The position numbers and the translations under genes are program-made. Shown here piece after piece: positions 50,688 to 60,461 of a stretch of 64,000 nt of DNA. The notes below the pieces were generated by a model. It did not search any database, was not told the origin of the DNA, and saw only the letters and a list, made by a program, of their open reading frames with translations. The DNA is from IMCC26256 sp037146835 (GTDB lineage Bacteria; Actinomycetota; Acidimicrobiia; IMCC26256), in contig JBAWWI010000001.1 of assembly GCA_037146835.1 (NCBI GenBank), positions 1-64,000 on the forward strand, given 5' to 3'. Within the stretch, counting starts at the first letter, position 1. Each line of letters begins with the position of its first letter.

Positions 50688-52784
50688 TTGAGCGCGAGCA
50701 GCTCTGGATCGAGCGGGTCCACACCTACCAATGACGCAGACGCCACAGATTCAGATAATCGATCCGTGAATAGCAACTCTTGGGAGCAGCGCGGAGTTGA
50801 GGTTATTCGCGGCCTCGCAATGGACGCGGTTCAGGCTGCAAAGTCAGGTCACCCTGGTACGCCAATGGCACTTGCTCCTTTGGCCCATGTTCTATACACC
50901 CGAATTCTGAATTACGACATCGGTGACACCCTCTGGCCCGATCGGGATCGTTTCGTCCTCAGTGCAGGGCATGCGTCGATGCTTCTCTATTCGATGCTTT
51001 ATCTATGCGGATTTGGTCTTGAACTTGATGACCTGCGGAACTTCCGGCAACTTGGATCGAATGCCCCTGGACACCCTGAGAAAGGCCACACACCAGGTGT
51101 AGAGGTAACCACTGGTCCATTGGGGCAAGGTTTCGCTAACTCTGTTGGGCTCGCAGTTGCTGAGGCTAATCATCGGTCGCGTTTCGGTCCCGAGATTTGT
51201 GATCACCGCATCTTCACGATCTGTGGCGATGGCGACCTTCAAGAGGGCGTAAGTCACGAGGCAGCGTCGTTGGCAGGGCACCTAGGCCTCGGGCACTTGA
51301 TCGCTATCTACGACGACAACATGATCACTATCGACGGTTCAACTGATCTTTCTTTCAGCCACGAAGTTGAGAGCGCTTTTGTCGCCTACGGATGGCACGT
51401 ATTAGAGGTCGGCGAGATTGCTAACGATCTAGACGCCTTGGAGTTAGCGATCAACGAGGCGATTGCAGTTGAAGACAAGCCTTCTTTGATTGTTCTGCGT
51501 AGTCATATTGGATATCCATCGCCGAAATTTACTGACACCGCTGCTGCACATGGAAACCCGCTCGGCGCGGATGAAATTGGCATTGTAAAGGCGATCGTTG
51601 GGCTCCCTGTTGATGAGACGTTTACCGTCCCTAGCGATGTGCTGAGCGAGTATCGCGTCTCAGGCACGCGCGGAGAAGCGAAGCGTCTTGCTTGGATGCA
51701 ACGCTTATCTGAACTGCGTACGTCGGACAAGAAGCTCTCAGAAGAGTTTGATGCATGTATAGATCAGAGCGGTTTACCAGGTTGGGAGGAATCGCTTCCG
51801 AAATGGGAAGAAGGCTCGATGCTTGCGACTCGTGTCGCGTGTGCAGCGGTGCTAGACGCGCTTGTTGATGACGTTCCAGGGTTGATGGGAGGTGGCGCAG
51901 ATCTCACTGGGAATACCGGAACCGCGTTAAAGAACGCAGAAGTATTCACAGCGGAGAATCAAAGCGGACGCCAAATCTATTTCGGAGTGCGTGAACACGG
52001 AATGGGTTCCGTAATGAACGGAATGGCCGAGGGTGGCCTCTTACCTTTCGGTGGGACCTTCTTCGTCTTTAGTGATTACATGCGCCCCGCTGTTCGCACG
52101 GCCGCTATGCAGGGCTCAAAGGTTGCCTTCGTTTGGTCACATGACTCCATTGCTGTTGGCGAGGATGGCCCGACTCATCAACCTATTGAGCAGCTTGCCT
52201 CACTGCGAGCAATGCCTGGCTTATGCCTGATTCGCCCAGCCGATGCAAACGAGGTGGCCGCAGCATGGCGCGTCCACATCAATGGAGATGGCCCAACTGC
52301 GATAATTCTCTCCAGGCAGAACCTTCCAGTGTTGCCGGGAACCGATGCTCTCTCTGCACAGGGTGTATCCAAGGGTGCTTACGTACTAGTTAAAGAGCCA
52401 TTGACTACATCTGGTTCCAAGCCTGACGTGATATTTCCCGAAGTAATATTGATCGGTACCGGGTCCGAGGTCACCCTCTGCGTAGATGCACAGATCAAAC
52501 TTAGTGAACTCGGAGTAAGCGCTCGCGTGGTGTCGATGCCATCTTGGGATCTCTTCGCAGCCTCTTCAGCGGCTGAGCGCGCAGAGGTACTGATACCAGG
52601 TGTTCCTTGCCTCTCTGTTGAGGCGGCAAGCACCTTTGGCTGGGCGCGATATGCGAATGACTCAATCGGTATCGATACTTTTGGTACATCTGCACCCGGC
52701 GATGTAGCTATGCGTCACTTTGGTTTCACCGTAGAGGCAGTAGTTGAACGCGCTCAAGCGTTGATTAGTAATAGGGGGATCTGA
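50688..52784 (+). CDS. tkt: transketolase
   Basis: 698 aa from TTG 50688. A Ser-rich N-terminal extension of about 30 residues precedes the enzyme. The TPP motif is GDGDLQEGVSHEAASLAGHL ending IAIYDDN, and the second domain has the catalytic Glu in FGVREHGMGSVMNG. It moves two-carbon units in the pentose phosphate path. tal follows after 1 nt, making a coupled pair with the same pathway. Confidence 0.96.
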   Translation: MSASSSGSSGSTPTNDADATDSDNRSVNSNSWEQRGVEVIRGLAMDAVQAAKSGHPGTPMALAPLAHVLYTRILNYDIGDTLWPDRDRFVLSAGHASMLLYSMLYLCGFGLELDDLRNFRQLGSNAPGHPEKGHTPGVEVTTGPLGQGFANSVGLAVAEANHRSRFGPEICDHRIFTICGDGDLQEGVSHEAASLAGHLGLGHLIAIYDDNMITIDGSTDLSFSHEVESAFVAYGWHVLEVGEIANDLDALELAINEAIAVEDKPSLIVLRSHIGYPSPKFTDTAAAHGNPLGADEIGIVKAIVGLPVDETFTVPSDVLSEYRVSGTRGEAKRLAWMQRLSELRTSDKKLSEEFDACIDQSGLPGWEESLPKWEEGSMLATRVACAAVLDALVDDVPGLMGGGADLTGNTGTALKNAEVFTAENQSGRQIYFGVREHGMGSVMNGMAEGGLLPFGGTFFVFSDYMRPAVRTAAMQGSKVAFVWSHDSIAVGEDGPTHQPIEQLASLRAMPGLCLIRPADANEVAAAWRVHINGDGPTAIILSRQNLPVLPGTDALSAQGVSKGAYVLVKEPLTTSGSKPDVIFPEVILIGTGSEVTLCVDAQIKLSELGVSARVVSMPSWDLFAASSAAERAEVLIPGVPCLSVEAASTFGWARYANDSIGIDTFGTSAPGDVAMRHFGFTVEAVVERAQALISNRGI

Positions 52785-52785
52785 A

Positions 52786-53883
52786 ATGGCAAATGGAATA
52801 TCGCGCCTCAATGAATTCGGGCAGAGTCCTTGGTACGACAACCTTTCACGCAGCATGCTTCGAAACGGAGGCCTCGATGCGTTGATAACGCAAGACGGCA
52901 TCCGCGGAGTTACTTCAAACCCGACCATCTTCGAGAAGGCAATGGCCGCAGGCGAAGGATATGACGAGCAGCTGCTTAGTCTTCATCACTCTGGTGCAAC
53001 GCCGGATGAAGCCTTCTGGGGTCTTGTCGTTCAGGACATAGCGGAGGCCGCCGCAATACTCCGTCCCGTTTATGAATCAACAGCTAGAGCAGATGGGTTT
53101 GTATCGGTTGAGGTATCGCCACGCATTGCCGACGATACGCAGGCCACGATTAGCCAGGCCAAGGATCTGTTCTCACGTATCGGGGCGCCGAACGTCATGA
53201 TCAAAATCCCGGCAACCATGGCTGGTCTGCCTGCCATCACCGAGGTAATCGCATCTGGGATAAACGTAAATGTCACTCTCATCTTCGATCTCGATCGTTA
53301 TGACGCAGTGCTAGATGCCCATCAGCACGGGATCGAGAGACTTATCGCATCCGGTGGTGACCCATCGAAGGTTGCATCCGTGGGATCGTTCTTCGTGAGC
53401 AGGGTTGATACGGAGATTGACAAGCGTCTAGCTCCGGGCGACTCGCTCAGGGGTTTGCCTGCTGTCGCAAATGCGAAAGTTGCCTACGACCGCTTTCTTC
53501 AGCACTCAGCAACGAGTGAGTGGAGAGAGTTCGAGGAGAAGGGAGCAAGGCCCCAGAGGCCTCTCTGGGCCAGCACCTCAACTAAGAACCCTGATTATGC
53601 GCCCACCCTCTACGTCGATGAACTAATCGGAGCCGAGACTGTCAATACCCTTGCTCCGGCATCGATCGAGGCGCTCCGCTCGGGTATTGGCAATCAAAGA
53701 GCAGACTCGATAATCGAGGATGTAGACGGGGCCTATGTAGTTTTTGAGCGCCTAGCGGCTGCTGGTGTTTCTTACTTCGATGTTACAAAGACTCTTGAGA
53801 CGGAGGGCGTAGCGTCCTTCATTGCTTCTTACGATGAAGTCATTCTCACCCTTGAACGCCGAATTAAAGAGCTCACCTCTTAA
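52786..53883 (+). CDS. tal: transaldolase
   Basis: 365 aa, the longer type. Residues near 140-150 carry NVMIKIPATMAGLPAI with the Schiff-base Lys, and the second hallmark GVTSNPTIFEKAM is at 45-57. It moves three-carbon units and works with the transketolase encoded just before. AGGGGGA at the tkt end lies about 7 nt before the ATG. Confidence 0.96.
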   Translation: MANGISRLNEFGQSPWYDNLSRSMLRNGGLDALITQDGIRGVTSNPTIFEKAMAAGEGYDEQLLSLHHSGATPDEAFWGLVVQDIAEAAAILRPVYESTARADGFVSVEVSPRIADDTQATISQAKDLFSRIGAPNVMIKIPATMAGLPAITEVIASGINVNVTLIFDLDRYDAVLDAHQHGIERLIASGGDPSKVASVGSFFVSRVDTEIDKRLAPGDSLRGLPAVANAKVAYDRFLQHSATSEWREFEEKGARPQRPLWASTSTKNPDYAPTLYVDELIGAETVNTLAPASIEALRSGIGNQRADSIIEDVDGAYVVFERLAAAGVSYFDVTKTLETEGVASFIASYDEVILTLERRIKELTS

Positions 53884-53968
53884 CAGTGTCTATGGCATTA
53901 ATGCAGAGGGCAATTCATCTCAATTACGAGTTTGGAATTTCGCATGCTGAATTTTCCTAGTAAGCGCC

Positions 53969-53980
53969 TAGGCTGCTGAC
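53969..53980 (+). promoter_or_regulatory. candidate leaderless -10 element before fbiC
   Basis: TAGGCT at 53969-53974 is followed by 6 nt and the ATG at 53981. There is no Shine-Dalgarno sequence. Confidence 0.4.
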
Positions 53981-56422
53981 ATGGCACTGAACCGCGAGCA
54001 TTTAGACCTCATCAATGCTCCCCTAAGTGATCTTCTTGGCGAAGCATCAAGGCTTCGTGATTATGGGCATGGGCATCGAATGACCTTCTCCCCGAAGGTG
54101 TTTATTCCCCTGACGATGCTCTGTCGCGATCGGTGTGGCTACTGCACCTTCGCAAAACCACCGGCACATCTCGAGAATCCTTATCTCGGCCTTGACGAAG
54201 TCATCAGCATCGCTAGCGAAGGCCGCCAATCAGGTTGCTTCGAGGCTCTATTTACGCTCGGAGAGGAGCCAGAGGAGCGATACCCGGCAGCGCGCGATTG
54301 GCTAACGGCGAATGGTTACTCGAGCACTATCGATTATTTGGTCGCTGCCGCGGGTGCTGTGCTCAATGAAACAGGGATGCTCCCCCACGCTAATCCTGGC
54401 GCCATTTCTGAGGCGGAGCTTCTACGCCTCCGAGCAGTGAGCCCTTCACAAGGGATGATGATAGAGACGCTTGCTGCACGCCTCGGAGATGCTGGTGGAC
54501 CGCATTTTGGAGCTCCCGACAAGACCCCAGAGCGGCGCCTTGCAACTCTAGAGGCTGCAGGTCGCGCAAGGGTTCCGTTCACTACAGGCATACTCGTCGG
54601 CATCGGAGAGACGAGAGAAGAACGCCTTGAGGCCCTGATTGCGATTCGCGATTCCCATGCGCGCCATGGACACGTTCAAGAGGTAATTGTTCAGAACTTC
54701 CTACCTAAGCCCGGAACATCTATGCATCGGAGCGATCCATGCGATTACGACGAGTACTTGCGCACGGTAGCCACAGCTCGAATTGTGCTTGGGTCCGCTA
54801 TGCATTTGCAGGCGCCTCCGAATCTCTCTGATCCTGAACAACTCAGCGCCTTAATTGGAGCAGGGATTGACGATTGGGGAGGTGTTTCTCCTGTTACTCC
54901 GGACCACGTAAATCCAGAGCGCCCATGGCCCGCGTTGAATGCTCTGCGGGATGCCACTGAAGCTGCCGGCAAGAGCCTTGCTCCGCGCCTCACGGTGTAC
55001 CCCGAGTACGCATTGAGTGACGACTGGCTACATCCTGATGTTCGCACTCCGGTTCGCAGAGCAAGTGACTCTGAGGGGCTAGCTCGCGACGATGAATGGT
55101 CAGCCGGTAGTAACGAGACTCCCCCAGTGCTTCTGGTCTCCTCTGAGATACGCGCAACTGGAGCAGTCGCTGAAGTAATCGCAGGAGTCGAGGCCGGAGA
55201 GCGAGTCGGCTTTGACGAAATCGTGACGCTCCTTGAAGCGCGTGGTCAAAATGCTCAGGCCGTCTATCGTCTAGCGGATGCTCTGCGTCGAGAGATCATC
55301 GGAGACGTTGTTACTTTCGTACGTAACAGAAATATCAACTACACCAATATCTGTACCTTTAAGTGTCGTTTCTGTGCCTTCTCCAAGGGACCGCTCTCGT
55401 TAAACCTCCGTGGCAAGCCTTACATGCTCGGCGTAGAAGAGATTCAGCGCCGTGTTATTGAAGGAGTCGAGTGTGGTGCAACTGAGGTCTGTTTACAAGG
55501 CGGGATCCACCCAGATTTTGACGGCGACTATTACCTAGACCTAGCGCGCGCAGTTAAAGAAGTCGCACCTGATATCCACATCCATGGATTCACAGCATTA
55601 GAAGTTACCGAAGGAGCTAAACGCCTCGGAATGCCCTTGAAGGATTATTTGATTCTGGCGAAAGAAGCGGGGCTAGCAACACTCCCAGGGACGGCAGCAG
55701 AAGTTCTCGATGATGAAGTTCGAGCAATTATCTGTTCAGACAAGGTGAATACAGAGGAATGGCTAGAGGCGCACCGAATCGCGCACTCAGTCGGCCTTCG
55801 CTCGAATGTCACTATTCTGTTCGGCACAGTTGAGAACCCGCGACACGTCGCGAATCACATGCTCAGGACCCGCGCGCTACAGGATGAGACTGGCGGTTTC
55901 ACAGAGTTCGTTCCTCTCCCGTTTGTGCACATGGCGAGCCCGATCCATCTTCAAGGCAAATCAAGGCTTGGTCCGACATTCCGCGAGGTTCTGTTAATGC
56001 ATGCTGTTGGGCGGATCGCTTATCGGGGCTCGATTGACAACATTCAGGTTTCTTGGGTCAAATGCGGCACGGTCGGTGCTTCTCAGATTCTTCAAGCCGG
56101 TGCGAATGATCTCGGTGGCACTCTGATGGATGAGAGCATCTCTCGTGCTGCGGGAGCAGCCCACGGTCAAGAGGTTGACGAGTTCGAACTACGTAATATC
56201 GTCGAAGGAATCGGACGACCTTTGGAGCAGCGCACAACCCTTTATGGACGCGTTACAACTGTTGGGCGTCGACTGAGACCCGTAGATGACGACGGGCTCC
56301 TAGCGGCCCACTCGGACCATACGACATTGTCCGAGAATGCAAGCGCTCTAATACCTGAAGATGGCACTCAGGGCGTTCCCGTACAACTCAGCAGCCGTTC
56401 ACTCACTGGAGACCGTAAATAA
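53981..56422 (+). CDS. fbiC: FO synthase FbiC (fused CofG-CofH)
   Basis: 813 aa, two radical SAM halves in one chain. The first cluster is C48-x3-C52-x2-C55 (CRDRCGYC), the CofG half. The second is C458-x3-C462-x2-C465 (CTFKCRFC), the CofH half. Together they make the deazaflavin FO of coenzyme F420 from a pyrimidine and tyrosine. Fused FbiC is typical of actinobacteria. The other F420 genes (fbiA, fbiB, fbiD) are not in the window. Its stop overlaps the kinase ATG by one base (TAATG). Confidence 0.97.
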   Translation: MALNREHLDLINAPLSDLLGEASRLRDYGHGHRMTFSPKVFIPLTMLCRDRCGYCTFAKPPAHLENPYLGLDEVISIASEGRQSGCFEALFTLGEEPEERYPAARDWLTANGYSSTIDYLVAAAGAVLNETGMLPHANPGAISEAELLRLRAVSPSQGMMIETLAARLGDAGGPHFGAPDKTPERRLATLEAAGRARVPFTTGILVGIGETREERLEALIAIRDSHARHGHVQEVIVQNFLPKPGTSMHRSDPCDYDEYLRTVATARIVLGSAMHLQAPPNLSDPEQLSALIGAGIDDWGGVSPVTPDHVNPERPWPALNALRDATEAAGKSLAPRLTVYPEYALSDDWLHPDVRTPVRRASDSEGLARDDEWSAGSNETPPVLLVSSEIRATGAVAEVIAGVEAGERVGFDEIVTLLEARGQNAQAVYRLADALRREIIGDVVTFVRNRNINYTNICTFKCRFCAFSKGPLSLNLRGKPYMLGVEEIQRRVIEGVECGATEVCLQGGIHPDFDGDYYLDLARAVKEVAPDIHIHGFTALEVTEGAKRLGMPLKDYLILAKEAGLATLPGTAAEVLDDEVRAIICSDKVNTEEWLEAHRIAHSVGLRSNVTILFGTVENPRHVANHMLRTRALQDETGGFTEFVPLPFVHMASPIHLQGKSRLGPTFREVLLMHAVGRIAYRGSIDNIQVSWVKCGTVGASQILQAGANDLGGTLMDESISRAAGAAHGQEVDEFELRNIVEGIGRPLEQRTTLYGRVTTVGRRLRPVDDDGLLAAHSDHTTLSENASALIPEDGTQGVPVQLSSRSLTGDRK

Positions 56423-57444
56423 TGACCTCGGAGACGACACCCCTAACCATGCGCGATGCAACCATCGAGTTCGATGTATTAGCGATCGGCAACGCATTGG
56501 TAGATGTGCTCGCTCAGGAGCCGGATTCCTTCCTCGCTGATCATTCCTTAGTTAAAGGATCAATGACGCTTATTGATGCTCTTCATGCGGAGGCTCTATA
56601 CGACGCTATGGGTCCTGGCGTCGAGATTTCGGGCGGATCTGCAGCCAATACCACGGTAGGAATCTCGTCCTTCGGCGGACGCAGCGCGTTCATAGGCAGG
56701 GTCAAAGATGATCAGTTAGGTGCCGTGTTCGCGCACGATATTCGCGCTGCTGGCGTGCACTACTCAACCCCGGCGACCAAAGCTGGTCCCCCTTCAGGGC
56801 GCTGCCTCATCTTGGTCACTCCTGATGCTCAACGCACGATGGGGACCTTTCTAGGCTCATCGAGTTTCTTAACGCCTGATGATGTGGATGCGTCGCTGGT
56901 TCAGCGCTCTGCAGTTACATATCTTGAGGGGTACCTCTGGGACGAGCCGGATGCAAAAGCAGCGTTTATCTATGCTGCGAACTTGGCACATGAAGCGGGG
57001 CGACGAGTAGCACTTTCTCTCTCTGACGGCTTTGTTGTGGATCGTCACCGTGAGGAATTTCTAGATCTTGTTGAGGGCCATATTGATCTTCTTTTCGCGA
57101 ACGAAGTGGAGATTTGCTCGCTATATGAAACCGATGATTTTGACGTCGCACTGCAGCGAGTCAGTGGCCACTGCGAGGTTGCCGCACTCACCCGCGGAGC
57201 AAAGGGCGCAGTCATCGTGAGCAGCGATGCCGTACACATTATTGATGCTGCAAAGGCCACGCGCGTGGAGGACACAACGGGGGCAGGCGACCTATTCGCA
57301 GCGGGATTCCTTTACGGTTTTACTCACGGTTATGAGCTTGCTGTCTGTGGGCATCTTGGAGCGCTGGCGGCCCTTGAGGTAATCGGTCATATGGGAGCTC
57401 GCCCGATGGTAAGCCTCGCCGAATTGGCTGCGCCGCTTCTATAA
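56422..57444 (+). CDS. PfkB-family carbohydrate or nucleoside kinase
   Basis: 340 aa. The family start is VLAIGNALVDVLAQ, the substrate lid is around ISGGSAANTTVGISSFG, and the C-terminal signature DTTGAGDLFAAGFLYGF carries the catalytic Asp. It resembles adenosine-kinase-type PfkB members more than phosphofructokinases, but the substrate is unknown. Coupled to fbiC by one nucleotide. Confidence 0.88.
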   Translation: MTSETTPLTMRDATIEFDVLAIGNALVDVLAQEPDSFLADHSLVKGSMTLIDALHAEALYDAMGPGVEISGGSAANTTVGISSFGGRSAFIGRVKDDQLGAVFAHDIRAAGVHYSTPATKAGPPSGRCLILVTPDAQRTMGTFLGSSSFLTPDDVDASLVQRSAVTYLEGYLWDEPDAKAAFIYAANLAHEAGRRVALSLSDGFVVDRHREEFLDLVEGHIDLLFANEVEICSLYETDDFDVALQRVSGHCEVAALTRGAKGAVIVSSDAVHIIDAAKATRVEDTTGAGDLFAAGFLYGFTHGYELAVCGHLGALAALEVIGHMGARPMVSLAELAAPLL

Positions 57445-57498
57445 ATAGTTCGTCGGTTGCTTGTGCGCCCCGGACAGTGTCGGCCAGTTCTGTAAGCA

Positions 57499-57705
57499 CT
57501 AGCCGAGATCATCTCCGAGATCATCTCCGAGATCGTCTAAAGCTCTTATTGCTTTCTCTATCGCCCTTCGCGCCTGCAGAACTCGCTTCTCGTCTCTCGC
57601 TGCATTCGAGTCGCCTTTGGCAGCGACTCTCAATTTGTCGTATGCAAGATCACGCAGATCTTCTTCAATCACTCTTAACTTCTCGACAATCAACTCTGTA
57701 TCCAT
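57499..57705 (-). CDS. small helical protein with C-terminal DDLG repeats
   Basis: 68 aa. The start is well supported: AGGAG 6 nt before the ATG. Residues 1-55 are one or two charged helices (ELIVEKLRVIEEDLRDLAYDK, then DEKRVLQARRAIEKAIRALDD). The C-terminus is GDDLGDDLG, from a 12-bp tandem repeat. No family was recognised. The gene faces the PfkB gene and is divergent from the M20 peptidase. Confidence 0.65.
   Translation of the reverse strand: MDTELIVEKLRVIEEDLRDLAYDKLRVAAKGDSNAARDEKRVLQARRAIEKAIRALDDLGDDLGDDLG
57504..57539. repeat. 12-bp tandem repeat, three copies, in frame
   Basis: CGAGATCATCTC occurs twice exactly and once with changes. It encodes DDLG repeats at the end of the small protein on the minus strand. 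Confidence 0.9.
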
Positions 57706-57782
57706 TTAGCTCTCCTAAATATGTGACTGATGACGGGCTAATAGTGATGGTAATGATGTAGGGCGCACTACGCTCGAACCAT

Positions 57783-59195
57783 ATGCCAGAACTCCAACTC
57801 CCAGAACTCCAGCTTTCGGAATACGTCTCATCGAACCGTGAACAAATTATTGAGCGCCTGAGAGATTGGTTATCGATACCTTCAATCTCTTGTGATCCAG
57901 GCCACTCCAACGACGTCCGCAGTTCAGCCGAATGGTGCGCCGAGCAGATGCGAGAAGTGGGACTAGAGAATGTTCACCTTATAGAGACTCCGCTGCATCC
58001 CAGCGTGTATGGCGATTGGTTACATGCTGGCCCAGATGCGCCAACCATCGTTGTATATGGTCACCACGATGTGCAGCCAGTAGATCCCGAGTCTGATTGG
58101 GACTCCCCACCATTTGAGGCGACTGAGAGGGATGGTCAACTCTTCGCTCGAGGATCAGTCGATGACAAAGGGCAGGTTCTCTACCACCTAGAAGCCATAC
58201 GCGCGCTCCTAACCCGTGACGGAAAGCTGCCGATCAACCTCAAATTGGTGATTGAGGGCGAAGAGGAATTCGGTAGCCCGAACTTCGAAGATCTTTTGAT
58301 TTCGAATAAGGAACTCCTTTACTGCGACGTAGTAATTGTCTCTGATACGGGAATGCTCTCGATCAGCGAGCCCTCCATGTGCATCGGAATGCGCGGTCTT
58401 GCAGGCTTCGACATTCATATTCGATCTTCGGATACCGACCTACATTCTGGGGTGTTCGGTGGTGCTGTCTTAAATCCTTCACATCTCGCGGCCCAGATAG
58501 TCGCCTCCCTTCATGACTCAGATGGGAGAGTCGCGATTCCTGGCTTCTATGACTCCGTTCTCGAACTTTCTATTGACGAGAAGTTGGCGATGGATGCACT
58601 TCCATTCAACGAGGCAGATTTCAGCAGAGCCGCAGGCGGTGCGCCCTTGTTTGGCGAAGCAGGCCGCAGCACGCTTGAACGAACCGGCAGTCGCCCTACA
58701 GCCGAGGTTGTGGGGATCAGTTCTGGCTACAGCGGAGTCGGAGTGAAAACTATTGTTCCGTCAACTGCAAACATCAAAATTACTTTTCGCCTTGTACCGG
58801 ATCAAGACCCGGATCAAATAGCTGAGTTATTTCATGCATGGCTGCGACCTTTAATGCCGGAGGGCGTTGAGGTTGAAGTTTGGGAAGAGGGACGAGTCTC
58901 CCCAGCCCTAACCCCAATCAACCACCCAGCGGTGAAGGCTGCTTCTCGCTCGATCGAGAAGGTTTGGGGTAAGGCTCCGTATTTGGTTCGCGAGGGTGGG
59001 AGCGGACCGGAGGAGGCCCTCGGGCGAATCCTCCACGCCCCTGTTGTGTTTCTAGGAGTTGGGCTTCCAGATGACAATATCCATGCTCCTAATGAACGCA
59101 TAGTGCTAGAGCAGTTTTGGAGAGGCCTATTAGCTGTGGGCGAACTTTGGTTTGAGCTGTCCGAAGCGCCCGATATCAGGAAGGTTGCCCCATGA
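57783..59195 (+). CDS. M20 family dipeptidase/deacylase
   Basis: 470 aa. Zinc ligands are H in VVYGHHDVQP, Asp in GSVDDKGQ, Glu in EGEEEFGS and further His near the C-terminus (NIHAPNER). The N-terminus has an unusual PELQLPELQL doubled motif from a 15-bp repeat. It removes an N-terminal residue from dipeptides or an acyl group from amino acids. TACGCT lies 8 nt before the ATG. It overlaps the next gene by 4 nt. Confidence 0.93.
   Translation: MPELQLPELQLSEYVSSNREQIIERLRDWLSIPSISCDPGHSNDVRSSAEWCAEQMREVGLENVHLIETPLHPSVYGDWLHAGPDAPTIVVYGHHDVQPVDPESDWDSPPFEATERDGQLFARGSVDDKGQVLYHLEAIRALLTRDGKLPINLKLVIEGEEEFGSPNFEDLLISNKELLYCDVVIVSDTGMLSISEPSMCIGMRGLAGFDIHIRSSDTDLHSGVFGGAVLNPSHLAAQIVASLHDSDGRVAIPGFYDSVLELSIDEKLAMDALPFNEADFSRAAGGAPLFGEAGRSTLERTGSRPTAEVVGISSGYSGVGVKTIVPSTANIKITFRLVPDQDPDQIAELFHAWLRPLMPEGVEVEVWEEGRVSPALTPINHPAVKAASRSIEKVWGKAPYLVREGGSGPEEALGRILHAPVVFLGVGLPDDNIHAPNERIVLEQFWRGLLAVGELWFELSEAPDIRKVAP
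57786..57815 (+). repeat. 15-bp tandem duplication at the 5' end of the peptidase gene
   Basis: CCAGAACTCCAACTC is followed by CCAGAACTCCAGCTT. The two copies differ by two bases and encode PELQL twice. Confidence 0.85.
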
Positions 59196-59971
59196 CTGGT
59201 CCAACAAGAGAATGGGTAGTTTTCAACGACCCTAAGCGCAAGAAGCATGTATGGCATTTCGACGTTACTTACCTGGCGTCGTCGCATCAATGCATCTTCG
59301 GCTCTGGTTGCCAGGGTGTCCTGAACGAAAAATCTCCAGAGATGTCACAGGGATGCTGCTCCTACGGTGCCCATTTTTCAGACAAGAAGGACCGAAGGAA
59401 GATCGAGAAGATTGCTCTCGAACTAGACCCTGAAATTTGGCAGTACGCGAATGTCGGTCTTAAGAAGGGCATCTCTAAGAAGACAGGGAAGGACGATTGG
59501 CAGACGCGACTCGTTGACGGTGCCTGCGTTTTTCTCAATAGGCCCGAGTTTGAACTTGGTGCTGGATGCGCACTCCACGTACATGCAATGCGTAACGATG
59601 TTCACCATTCCACCGTTAAACCAGAGGTTTGTTGGCAGGTACCTCTGCGCAATATCGAGGAATTTGATGAGGATGCAGATGATGGCGTTGTGCACCATCG
59701 CATCACCGAGTTTGCTCGTCATGGATGGGGTGAAGGCGGCGAAGAGTTTGCTTGGTGGTGCACCGAAGAAGCAGCCGCATTCTCGGGTGCGGAGCCTGTC
59801 TACAAATCAATGGCTCCCGAACTGCGGCTCATGGTCGGAGATGTTCTGTATGACCAGATGGCGCAGTATTTAGATGCCCGAGTAGCCGCTACTCCTGCAC
59901 CGCTACGCCACCCATCTGAGACAAAAATTACTCTCGGACCCACCAGATCGAGCACGCCTCAAAGCAAATAG
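59192..59971 (+). CDS. Cys/His-rich protein of unknown function
   Basis: 259 aa. The N-terminal part holds C-x4-C (HQCIFGSGCQG) and QGCCSYGAHF, a Cys set that could bind zinc or an Fe-S cluster, like the YkgJ family. A second part has GCALHVHAMRNDVHHSTVKPEVCWQVPL, with several His and one Cys. The start overlaps the peptidase by 4 nt (ATGA). No enzyme motif was found. It might be a metal-binding or redox partner. Confidence 0.6.
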   Translation: MTGPTREWVVFNDPKRKKHVWHFDVTYLASSHQCIFGSGCQGVLNEKSPEMSQGCCSYGAHFSDKKDRRKIEKIALELDPEIWQYANVGLKKGISKKTGKDDWQTRLVDGACVFLNRPEFELGAGCALHVHAMRNDVHHSTVKPEVCWQVPLRNIEEFDEDADDGVVHHRITEFARHGWGEGGEEFAWWCTEEAAAFSGAEPVYKSMAPELRLMVGDVLYDQMAQYLDARVAATPAPLRHPSETKITLGPTRSSTPQSK

Positions 59972-59996
59972 GGGAACGCAAAAGAGCCTCTTGATA

Positions 59997-60017
59997 GCGC
60001 GCCTTCGAATGGCGCGT
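59997..60017. terminator. hairpin between convergent genes
   Basis: GCGCGCC pairs with GGCGCGT (one G-U) around TTCGAAT. It lies between the end of the Cys-rich gene and the end of the Cpn10-like gene. No U-tract. Confidence 0.5.
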
Positions 60018-60018
60018 C

Positions 60019-60363
60019 TTATAGGTAGAGACCGGTCTGTCCGCCTTCACGCCCAGATGCAACAGCATGAACATCGCGCTCACGAAGAATGAGATATTCA
60101 TCTCCTCGTATCTCAACCTCGAAACCCGCATCTGGAGCGAATAGAACTGAGTCTGATTCCTCTACGTTTCTGACCGTAGGACCCACTTGGCTTACTTCTC
60201 CCCAGACGAGGCGGCGGTCCACATTTGCGGTAGCTGGAATCAGGATTCCTGAGCGAGACTTGCGCTCCCCTGCCTCCCGAGACGGAATAACAAGAATGCG
60301 GTCGGCCATCATTCTGATCGCAAGTTTTGGGTCTGTCTCTGCGCTCCGCGCTGCTCTGGCCAT
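60019..60363 (-). CDS. Cpn10/GroES-like co-chaperonin, orphan
   Basis: 114 aa from ATG 60363. A longer frame exists up to 60513, but it would overlap the ctaB region. It has GroES motifs: ADRILVIPSR, ERKSRSGILIPATA, LVWGEVSQVGPTVR, SVLFAPDAGFEVEIRGDEYLILRERDVHAVAS. Members of this type without a partner GroEL are found in actinobacteria. No groEL is nearby. The mobile-loop region (GERKSRSGIL) is shortened. No clear ribosome binding site. Confidence 0.85.
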   Translation of the reverse strand: MARAARSAETDPKLAIRMMADRILVIPSREAGERKSRSGILIPATANVDRRLVWGEVSQVGPTVRNVEESDSVLFAPDAGFEVEIRGDEYLILRERDVHAVASGREGGQTGLYL

Positions 60364-60461
60364 GGCGGGAACTGTACCTTTGCAAGCGGTATCGGCCTGC
60401 CTCGTGTCGATTTCGGGTCGCTTAGCAAGTTTTGGCGAAGCCCCGACTAGTTTTAGGCCCG

